Below are positions 50,701 to 61,738 of a stretch of 64,000 nt of DNA, one piece after another. The stretch covers positions 4,446,001-4,510,000 of the forward strand of contig JBANSL010000002.1 of assembly GCA_037127255.1 (NCBI GenBank), written 5' to 3'. The DNA is from Persicaria tinctoria (lineage: Eukaryota > Streptophyta > Magnoliopsida > Caryophyllales > Polygonaceae). A program made the translations under genes and the position numbers. Every line of letters starts with the position of its first letter. Positions within the stretch are counted from its first letter, which is position 1. The notes beneath the pieces were generated by a model. The model had not been told where the DNA came from and ran no database searches. It was given only the letters and a program-made list of their open reading frames with translations.

Positions 50701-53492
50701 AGTCGGGCCGTTTGAGGACTCCTGGGAAAGCTAACTTCGATAGCTACGACTTTACTGGGGAGGTTTTTATAGAATTACTCCTCTAAAAAGACTAAAAAAC
50801 CATTTTTCCCAGGCTTAAATTTGGGCAAATTTTCGGCTTTTTTCAAAGGGGTTAGTACACGAAAAAATATGAAAATCTCAAAAAATGAAAAATCCAAAAT
50901 ACTTTGCACTAAGCATAGTGGGATGCTGTTAAGGACATCCGTCCACAAAACTCCCGCCCGGGATGTCCAAATGGGCCCGGAATTAAGGTAATGTCCCTCT
51001 GAACAGCCGTTGCGGACACATGCTCGGTATTTTTTGAATAACTTGAGATCCGTTGGTCCAATCGGGCCGTTTGATGACTCCTGGGAAAGCTAACTTCGAT
51101 AGCTACGACTTTACTGGGGAGGTTTTTATAGAATTACTCCTCTAAAAAGACTAAAAAACCATTTTTCCCAGGCTTAAATTTGGGCAAATTTTCGGCTTTT
51201 TTCAAAGGGGTTAGTACACGAAAAAATATGAAAATCTCAAAAAATGAAAAATCCAAAATACTTTGCACTAAGCATAGTGGGATGCTGTTAAGGACATCCG
51301 TCCACAAAACTCCCGCCCGGGATGTCCAAATGGGCCCGGAATTAAGGTAATGTCCCTCTGAACAGCCGTTGCGGACACATGCTCGGTATTTTTTGAATAA
51401 CTTGAGATCCGTTGGTCCAGTCGGGCCGTTTGAGGACTCCTGGGAAAGCTAACTTCGATAGCTACGACTTTACTGGGGAGGTTTTTATAGAATTACTCCT
51501 CTAAAAAGACTAAAAAACCATTTTTCCCAGGCTTAAATTTGGGCAAATTTTCGGCTTTTTTCAAAAGGGTTAGTACACGAAAAAATATGAAAATCTCAAA
51601 AAATGAAAAATCCAAAATACTTTGCACTAAGCATAGTGGGATGCTGTTAAGGACATCCGTCCACAAAACTCCCGCCCGGGATGTCCAAATGGGCCCGGAA
51701 TTAAGGTAATGTCCCTCTGAACAGCCGTTGCGGACACATGCTCGGTATTTTTTGAATAACTTGAGATCCGTTGGTCCAATCGGGCCGTTTGATGACTCCT
51801 GGGAAAGCTAACTTCGATAGCTACGACTTTACTGGGGAGGTTTTCAGAGAATTCCTCCTCTAAAAGGGCCAAAAAATTATTTTTTCAAGGCTTAAATTTG
51901 GGAAATTTTCGGATTTTTTCAAAGGGGTTAGTACACGAAAAAATATGAAAATCTCAAAAAATGAAAAATCCAAAATACTTTGCACTAGGCAAGGTGGGAT
52001 GCTGTTAAGGACATCCGTCCACAAAACTCCCGCCCGGGATGTCCAAATGGGCCCGGAATTAAGGTAATGTCCCTCTGAACAGCCGTTGCGGACACATGCT
52101 CGGTATTTTTTGAATAACTTGAGATCCGTTGGTCCAGTCGGGCCGTTTGAGGACTCCTGGGAAAGCTAACTTCGATAGCTACGACTTTACTGGGGAGGTT
52201 TTTATAGAATTACTCCTCTAAAAAGACTAAAAAACCATTTTTCCCAGGCTTAAATTTGGGCAAATTTTCGGCTTTTTTCAAAGGGGTTAGTACACGAAAA
52301 AATATGAAAATCTCAAAAAATGAAAAATCCAAAATACTTTGCACTAAGCATAGTGGGATGCTGTTAAGGACATCCGTCCACAAAACTCCCGCCCGGGATG
52401 TCCAAATGGGCCCGGAATTAAGGTAATGTCCCTCTGAACAGCCGTTGCGGACACATGCTCGGTATTTTTTGAATAACTTGAGATCCGTTGGTCCAATCGG
52501 GCCGTTTGATGACTCCTGGGAAAGCTAACTTCGATAGCTACGACTTTACTGGGGAGGTTTTAAGAGAATTCCTCCTCTAAAAGGGCCAAAAAACTATTTT
52601 TTCAAGGCTTAAATTTGGGAAATTTTCGGATTTTTTCAAAGGGGTTAGTACACGAAAAAATATGAAAATCTCAAAAAATGAAAAATCCAAAATACTTTGC
52701 ACTAGGCAAGGTGGGATGCTGTTAAGGACATCCGTCCACAAAACTCCCGCCCGGGATGTCCAAATGGGCCCGGAATTAAGGTAATGTCCCTCTGAACAGC
52801 CGTTGCGGACACATGCTCGGTATTTTTTGAATAACTTGAGATCCGTTGGTCCAGTCGGGCCGTTTGAGGACTCCTGGGAAAGCTAACTTCGATAGCTACG
52901 ACTTTACTGGGGAGGTTTTTATAGAATTACTCCTCTAAAAAGACTAAAAAACCATTTTTCCCAGGCTTAAATTTGGGCAAATTTTCGGCTTTTTTCAAAG
53001 GGGTTAGTACACGAAAAAATATGAAAATCTCAAAAAATGAAAAATCCAAAATACTTTGCACTAAGCATAGTGGGATGCTGTTAAGGACATCCGTCCACAA
53101 AACTCCCGCCCGGGATGTCCAAATGGGCCCGGAATTAAGGTAATGTCCCTCTGAACAGCCGTTGCGGACACATGCTCGGTATTTTTTGAATAACTTGAGA
53201 TCCGTTGGTCCAATCGGGCCGTTTGATGACTCCTGGGAAAGCTAACTTCGATAGCTACGACTTTACTGGGGAGGTTTTAAGAGAATTCCTCCTCTAAAAG
53301 GGCCAAAAAACTATTTTTTCAAGGCTTAAATTTGGGAAATTTTCGGATTTTTTCAAAGGGGTTAGTACACGAAAAAATATGAAAATCTCAAAAAATGAAA
53401 AATCCAAAATACTTTGCACTAGGCAAGGTGGGATGCTGTTAAGGACATCCGTCCACAAAACTCCCGCCCGGGATGTCCAAATGGGCCCGGAA
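47756..53492. repeat. 8-mer HOR, two copies (2868 and 2869 bp)
   Basis: Unit 1 (47756-50623) and unit 2 (50624-53492) have the order A, A-hybrid, A(CAAAAGGGTT), S, A, S, A, S. Unit 1 is one base shorter because the A at 49908 has ACTGGGAGG (one G lost). Unit 2 differs in that both its last two S copies (52418 and 53135) carry GGTTTTAAGAG. The run of three A-like copies makes this HOR easy to recognise. Confidence 0.87.
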
Positions 53493-56360
53493 TTAAGGTA
53501 ATGTCCCTCTGAACAGCCGTTGCGGACACATGCTCGGTATTTTTTGAATAACTTGAGATCCGTTGGTCCAGTCGGGCCGTTTGAGGACTCCTGGGAAAGC
53601 TAACTTCGATAGCTACGACTTTACTGGGGAGGTTTTTATAGAATTACTCCTCTAAAAAGACTAAAAAACCATTTTTCCCAGGCTTAAATTTGGGCAAATT
53701 TTCGGCTTTTTTCAAAGGGGTTAGTACACGAAAAAATATGAAAATCTCAAAAAATGAAAAATCCAAAATACTTTGCACTAAGCATAGTGGGATGCTGTTA
53801 AGGACATCCGTCCACAAAACTCCCGCCCGGGATGTCCAAATGGGCCCGGAATTAAGGTAATGTCCCTCTGAACAGCCGTTGCGGACACATGCTCGGTATT
53901 TTTTGAATAACTTGAGATCCGTTGGTCCAATCGGGCCGTTTGATGACTCCTGGGAAAGCTAACTTCGATAGCTACGACTTTACTGGGGAGGTTTTCAGAG
54001 AATTCCTCCTCTAAAAGGGCCAAAAAATTATTTTTTCAAGGCTTAAATTTGGGAAATTTTCGGATTTTTTCAAAGGGGTTAGTACACGAAAAAATATGAA
54101 AATCTCAAAAAATGAAAAATCCAAAATACTTTGCACTAGGCAAGGTGGGATGCTGTTAAGGACATCCGTCCACAAAACTCCCGCCCGGGATGTCCAAATG
54201 GGCCCGGAATTAAGGTAATGTCCCTCTGAACAGCCGTTGCGGACACATGCTCGGTATTTTTTGAATAACTTGAGATCCGTTGGTCCAGTCGGGCCGTTTG
54301 AGGACTCCTGGGAAAGCTAACTTCGATAGCTACGACTTTACTGGGGAGGTTTTTATAGAATTACTCCTCTAAAAAGACTAAAAAACCATTTTTCCCAGGC
54401 TTAAATTTGGGCAAATTTTCGGCTTTTTTCAAAGGGGTTAGTACACGAAAAAATATGAAAATCTCAAAAAATGAAAAATCCAAAATACTTTGCACTAAGC
54501 ATAGTGGGATGCTGTTAAGGACATCCGTCCACAAAACTCCCGCCCGGGATGTCCAAATGGGCCCGGAATTAAGGTAATGTCCCTCTGAACAGCCGTTGCG
54601 GACACATGCTCGGTATTTTTTGAATAACTTGAGATCCGTTGGTCCAATCGGGCCGTTTGATGACTCCTGGGAAAGCTAACTTCGATAGCTACGACTTTAC
54701 TGGGGAGGTTTTCAGAGAATTCCTCCTCTAAAAGGGCCAAAAAATTATTTTTTCAAGGCTTAAATTTGGGAAATTTTCGGATTTTTTCAAAGGGGTTAGT
54801 ACACGAAAAAATATGAAAATCTCAAAAAATGAAAAATCCAAAATACTTTGCACTAGGCAAGGTGGGATGCTGTTAAGGACATCCGTCCACAAAACTCCCG
54901 CCCGGGATGTCCAAATGGGCCCGGAATTAAGGTAATGTCCCTCTGAACAGCCGTTGCGGACACATGCTCGGTATTTTTTGAATAACTTGAGATCCGTTGG
55001 TCCAGTCGGGCCGTTTGAGGACTCCTGGGAAAGCTAACTTCGATAGCTACGACTTTACTGGGGAGGTTTTTATAGAATTACTCCTCTAAAAAGACTAAAA
55101 AACCATTTTTCCCAGGCTTAAATTTGGGCAAATTTTCGGCTTTTTTCAAAGGGGTTAGTACACGAAAAAATATGAAAATCTCAAAAAATGAAAAATCCAA
55201 AATACTTTGCACTAAGCATAGTGGGATGCTGTTAAGGACATCCGTCCACAAAACTCCCGCCCGGGATGTCCAAATGGGCCCGGAATTAAGGTAATGTCCC
55301 TCTGAACAGCCGTTGCGGACACATGCTCGGTATTTTTTGAATAACTTGAGATCCGTTGGTCCAATCGGGCCGTTTGATGACTCCTGGGAAAGCTAACTTC
55401 GATAGCTACGACTTTACTGGGGAGGTTTTCAGAGAATTCCTCCTCTAAAAGGGCCAAAAAATTATTTTTTCAAGGCTTAAATTTGGGAAATTTTCGGATT
55501 TTTTCAAAGGGGTTAGTACACGAAAAAATATGAAAATCTCAAAAAATGAAAAATCCAAAATACTTTGCACTAGGCAAGGTGGGATGCTGTTAAGGACATC
55601 CGTCCACAAAACTCCCGCCCGGGATGTCCAAATGGGCCCGGAATTAAGGTAATGTCCCTCTGAACAGCCGTTGCGGACACATGCTCGGTATTTTTTGAAT
55701 AACTTGAGATCCGTTGGTCCAGTCGGGCCGTTTGAGGACTCCTGGGAAAGCTAACTTCGATAGCTACGACTTTACTGGGGAGGTTTTTATAGAATTACTC
55801 CTCTAAAAAGACTAAAAAACCATTTTTCCCAGGCTTAAATTTGGGCAAATTTTCGGCTTTTTTCAAAGGGGTTAGTACACGAAAAAATATGAAAATCTCA
55901 AAAAATGAAAAATCCAAAATACTTTGCACTAAGCATAGTGGGATGCTGTTAAGGACATCCGTCCACAAAACTCCCGCCCGGGATGTCCAAATGGGCCCGG
56001 AATTAAGGTAATGTCCCTCTGAACAGCCGTTGCGGACACATGCTCGGTATTTTTTGAATAACTTGAGATCCGTTGGTCCAATCGGGCCGTTTGATGACTC
56101 CTGGGAAAGCTAACTTCGATAGCTACGACTTTACTGGGGAGGTTTTTAGAGAATTCCTCCTCTAAAAGGGCCAAAAAATTATTTTTTCAAGGCTTAAATT
56201 TGGGAAATTTTCGGATTTTTTCAAAGGGGTTAGTACACGAAAAAATATGAAAATCTCAAAAAATGAAAAATCCAAAATACTTTGCACTAGGCAAGGTGGG
56301 ATGCTGTTAAGGACATCCGTCCACAAAACTCCCGCCCGGGATGTCCAAATGGGCCCGGAA
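53493..56360. repeat. A-S dimer block, four copies of 717 bp
   Basis: A-S pairs start at 53493, 54210, 54927 and 55644. All four S copies have the AAAAAATTATT form. The last S (56003) has GGTTTTTAGAG in place of GGTTTTCAGAG, a mark shared with the S at 61381. Confidence 0.88.
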
Positions 56361-59230
56361 TTAAGGTAATGTCCCTCTGAACACCCGTTGCGGACACATG
56401 CTCGGTATTTTTTGAATAACTTGAGATCCGTTGGTCCAGTCGGGCCGTTTGAGGACTCCTGGGAAAGCTAACTTCGATAGCTACGACTTTACTGGGGAGG
56501 TTTTTATAGAATTACTCCTCTAAAAAGACTAAAAAACCATTTTTCCCAGGCTTAAATTTGGGCAAATTTTCGGATTTTTTCAAAGGGGTTAGTACACGAA
56601 AAAATATGAAAATCTCAAAAAATGAAAAATCCAAAATACTTTGCACTAAGCAAGGTGGGATGCTGTTAAGGACATCCGTCCACAAAACTCCCGCCCGGGA
56701 TGTCCAAATGGGCCCGGAATTAAGGTAATGTCCCTCTGAACAGCCGTTGCGGACACATGCTCGGTATTTTTTGAATAACTTGAGATCCGTTGGTCCAATC
56801 GGGCCGTTTGATGACTCCTGGGAAAGCTAACTTCGATAGCTACGACTTTACTGGGGAGGTTTTCAGAGAATTCCTCCTCTAAAAGGGCCAAAAAACTATT
56901 TTTTCAAGGCTTAAATTTGGGAAATTTTCGGATTTTTTCAAAGGGGTTAGTACACGAAAAAATATGAAAATCTCAAAAAATGAAAAATCCAAAATACTTT
57001 GCACTAGGCAAGGTGGGATGCTGTTAAGGACATCCGTCCACAAAACTCCCGCCCGGGATGTCCAAATGGGCCCGGAATTAAGGTAATGTCCCTCTGAACA
57101 CCCGTTGCGGACAAATGCTCGGTATTTTTTGAATAACTTGAGATCCGTTGGTCCAATCGGGCCGTTTGATGACTCCTGGGAAAGCTAACTTCGATAACTA
57201 CGACTTTACTAGGGAGGTTTTCAGAGAATTCCTCCTCTAAAAAGACAAAAAAACCATTTTTCCCAAGCTTAAATTTGGGCAAATTTTCGGCTTTTTTCAA
57301 AGGGGTTAGTAAACGAAAAAATATGAAAATCTCAAAAAATGAAAAATCCAAAATACTTTGCACTAGGCAAGGTGGGATGCTGTTAAGGACATCCGTCCAC
57401 AAAACTCCCGCCCGGGATGTCCAAATGGGCCCGGAATTAAGGTAATGTCCCTCTGAACACCCGTTGCGGACAAATGCTCGGTATTTTTTGAATAACTTGA
57501 GATCCGTTGGTCCAATCGGGCCGTTTGATGACTCCTGGGAAAGCTAACTTCGATAACTACGACTTTACTGGGGAGGTTTTCAGAGAATTCCTCCTCTAAA
57601 AAGACAAAAAAACCATTTTTCCCAAGCTTAAATTTGGGCAAATTTTCGGCTTTTTTCAAAGGGGTTAGTAAACGAAAAAATATGAAAATCTCAAAAAATG
57701 AAAAATCCAAAATACTTTGCACTAGGCAAGGTGGGATGCTGTTAAGGACATCCGTCCACAAAACTCCCGCCCGGGATGTCCAAATGGGCCCGGAATTAAG
57801 GTAATGTCCCTCTGAACAGCCGTTGCGGACACATGCTCGGTATTTTTTGAATAACTTGAGATCCGTTGGTCCAATCGGGCCGTTTGATGACTCCTGGGAA
57901 AGCTAACTTCGATAACTACGACTTTACTAGGGAGGTTTTCAGAGAATTCCTCCTCTAAAAAGACAAAAAAACCATTTTTCCCAAGCTTAAATTTGGGCAA
58001 ATTTTCGGCTTTTTTCAAAGGGGTTAGTACACGAAAAAATATGAAAATCTCAAAAAATGAAAAATCCAAAATACTTTGCACTAGGCAAGGTGGGATGCTG
58101 TTAAGGACATCCGTCCACAAAACTCCCGCCCGGGATGTCCAAATGGGCCCGGAATTAAGGTAATGTCCCTCTGAACAGCCGTTGCGGACACATGCTCGGT
58201 ATTTTTTGAATAACTTGAGATCCGTTGGTCCAGTCGGGCCGTTTGAGGACTCCTGGGAAAGCTAACTTCGATAGCTACGACTTTACTGGGGAGGTTTTTA
58301 TAGAATTACTCCTCTAAAAAGACTAAAAAACCATTTTTCCCAGGCTTAAATTTGGGCAAATTTTCGGCTTTTTTCAAAGGGGTTAGTACACGAAAAAATA
58401 TGAAAATCTCAAAAAATGAAAAATCCAAAATACTTTGCACTAAGCATAGTGGGATGCTGTTAAGGACATCCGTCCACAAAACTCCCGCCCGGGATGTCCA
58501 AATGGGCCCGGAATTAAGGTAATGTCCCTCTGAACAGCCGTTGCGGACACATGCTCGGTATTTTTTGAATAACTTGAGATCCGTTGGTCGAATCGGGCCG
58601 TTTGATGACTCCTGGGAAAGCTAACTTCGATAGCTACGACTTTACTGGGGAGGTTTTCAGAGAATTCCTCCTCTAAAAGGGCCAAAAAACTATTTTTTCA
58701 AGGCTTAAATTTGGGAAATTTTCGGATTTTTTCAAAGGGGTTAGTACACGAAAAAATATGAAAATCTCAAAAAATGAAAAATCCAAAATACTTTGCACTA
58801 GGCAAGGTGGGATGCTGTTAAGGACATCCGTCCACAAAACTCCCGCCCGGGATGTCCAAATGGGCCCGGAATTAAGGTAATGTCCCTCTGAACAGCCGTT
58901 GCGGACACATGCTCGGTATTTTTTGAATAACTTGAGATCCGTTGGTCCAATCGGGCCGTTTGATGACTCCTGGGAAAGCTAACTTCGATAACTACGACTT
59001 TACTAGGGAGGTTTTCAGAGAATTCCTCCTCTAAAAAGACAAAAAAACCATTTTTCCCAAGCTTAAATTTGGGCAAATTTTCGGCTTTTTTCAAAGGGGT
59101 TAGTACACGAAAAAATATGAAAATCTCAAAAAATGAAAAATCCAAAATACTTTGCACTAGGCAAGGTGGGATGCTGTTAAGGACATCCGTCCACAAAACT
59201 CCCGCCCGGGATGTCCAAATGGGCCCGGAA
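56361..59230. repeat. Mosaic block A'-S-C-C-C-A-S-C with a C triplet
   Basis: Units are A' (56361), S (56720), three C copies (57078, 57437, 57796), A (58155), S with GGTCGAATC (58514) and C (58872). The first two C copies share CACCCG, GGACAAATG and AGTAAACG, and the third has CAGCCG and AGTACACG. This is the only C triplet in the window. The string from the second C to the S resembles 62457-63891 at an offset of 5020. Confidence 0.85.
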
Positions 59231-61738
59231 TTAAGGTAATGTCCCTCTGAACAGCCGTTGCGGACACATGCTCGGTATTTTTTGAATAACTTGAGATCCG
59301 TTGGTCCAATCGGGCCGTTTGATGACTCCTGGGAAAGCTAACTTCGATAGCTACGACTTTACTGGGGAGGTTTTCAGAGAATTCCTCCTCTAAAAGGGCC
59401 AAAAAATTATTTTTTCAAGGCTTAAATTTGGGAAATTTTCGGATTTTTTCAAAGGGGTTAGTACACGAAAAAATATGAAAATCTCAAAAAATGAAAAATC
59501 CAAAATACTTTGCACTAGGCAAGGTGGGATGCTGTTAAGGACATCCGTCCACAAAACTCCCGCCCGGGATGTCCAAATGGGCCCGGAATTAAGGTAATGT
59601 CCCTCTGAACAGCCGTTGCGGACACATGCTCGGTATTTTTTGAATAACTTGAGATCCGTTGGTCCAGTCGGGCCGTTTGATGACTCCTGGGAAAGCTAAC
59701 TTCGATAGCTACGACTTTACTGGGGAGGTTTTCAGAGAATTCCTCCTCTAAAAGGGCCAAAAAATTATTTTTTCAAGGCTTAAATTTGGGAAATTTTCGG
59801 ATTTTTTCAAAGGGGTTAGTACACGAAAAAATATGAAAATCTCAAAAAATGAAAAATCCAAAATACTTTGCACTAGGCAAGGTGGGATGCTGTTAAGGAC
59901 ATCCGTCCACAAAACTCCCGCCCGGGATGTCCAAATGGGCCCGGAATTAAGGTAATGTCCCTCTGAACAGCCGTTGCGGACACATGCTCGGTATTTTTTG
60001 AATAACTTGAGATCCGTTGGTCCAATCGGGCCGTTTGATGACTCCTGGGAAAGCTAACTTCGATAGCTACGACTTTACTGGGGAGGTTTTCAGAGAATTC
60101 CTCCTCTAAAAGGGCCAAAAAATTATTTTTTCAAGGCTTAAATTTGGGAAATTTTCGGATTTTTTCAAAGGGGTTAGTACACGAAAAAATATGAAAATCT
60201 CAAAAAATGAAAAATCCAAAATACTTTGCACTAGGCAAGGTGGGATGCTGTTAAGGACATCCGTCCACAAAACTCCCGCCCGGGATGTCCAAATGGGCCC
60301 GGAATTAAGGTAATGTCCCTCTGAACAGCCGTTGCGGACACATGCTCGGTATTTTTTGAATAACTTGAGATCCGTTGGTCCAGTCGGGCCGTTTGAGGAC
60401 TCCTGGGAAAGCTAACTTCGATAGCTACGACTTTACTGGGGAGGTTTTTATAGAATTACTCCTCTAAAAAGACTAAAAAACCATTTTTCCCAGGCTTAAA
60501 TTTGGGCAAATTTTCGGCTTTTTTCAAAGGGGTTAGTACACGAAAAAATATGAAAATCTCAAAAAATGAAAAATCCAAAATACTTTGCACTAAGCATAGT
60601 GGGATGCTGTTAAGGACATCCGTCCACAAAACTCCCGCCCGGGATGTCCAAATGGGCCCGGAATTAAGGTAATGTCCCTCTGAACAGCCGTTGCGGACAC
60701 ATGCTCGGTATTTTTTGAATAACTTGAGATCCGTTGGTCCAATCGGGCCGTTTGATGACTCCTGGGAAAGCTAACTTCGATAGCTACGACTTTACTGGGG
60801 AGGTTTTCAGAGAATTCCTCCTCTAAAAGGGCCAAAAAATTATTTTTTCAAGGCTTAAAGTTGGGAAATTTTCGGATTTTTTCAAAGGGGTTAGTACACG
60901 AAAAAATATGAAAATCTCAAAAAATGAAAAATCCAAAATACTTTGCACTAGGCAAGGTGGGATGCTGTTAAGGACATCCGTCCACAAAACTCCCGCCCGG
61001 GATGTCCAAATGGGCCCGGAATTAAGGTAATGTCCCTCTGAACAGCCGTTGCGGACACATGCTCGGTATTTTTTGAATAACTTGAGATCCGTTGGTCCAG
61101 TCGGGCCGTTTGAGGACTCCTGGGAAAGCTAACTTCGATAGCTACGACTTTACTGGGGAGGTTTTTATAGAATTACTCCTCTAAAAAGACTAAAAAACCA
61201 TTTTTCCCAGGCTTAAATTTGGGCAAATTTTCGGCTTTTTTCAAAGGGGTTAGTACACGAAAAAATATGAAAATCTCAAAAAATGAAAAATCCAAAATAC
61301 TTTGCACTAAGCATAGTGGGATGCTGTTAAGGACATCCGTCCACAAAACTCCCGCCCGGGATGTCCAAATGGGCCCGGAATTAAGGTAATGTCCCTCTGA
61401 ACAGCCGTTGCGGACACATGCTCGGTATTTTTTGAATAACTTGAGATCCGTTGGTCCAATCGGGCCGTTTGATGACTCCTGGGAAAGCTAACTTCGATAG
61501 CTACGACTTTACTGGGGAGGTTTTTAGAGAATTCCTCCTCTAAAAGGGCCAAAAAATTATTTTTTCAAGGCTTAAATTTGGGAAATTTTCGGATTTTTTC
61601 AAAGGGGTTAGTACACGAAAAAATATGAAAATCTCAAAAAATGAAAAATCCAAAATACTTTGCACTAGGCAAGGTGGGATGCTGTTAAGGACATCCGTCC
61701 ACAAAACTCCCGCCCGGGATGTCCAAATGGGCCCGGAA
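59231..61738. repeat. S-S-S-A-S-A-S block
   Basis: Three S copies in a row (59231, 59589, 59947), all AAAAAATTATT type, are followed by A, S, A and S(GGTTTTTAGAG). The S at 59589 has CAGTCGGG, an A-type base, in an otherwise S copy, suggesting a short conversion tract. The S at 60664 has a private CTTAAAGTTGGG. Confidence 0.85.
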
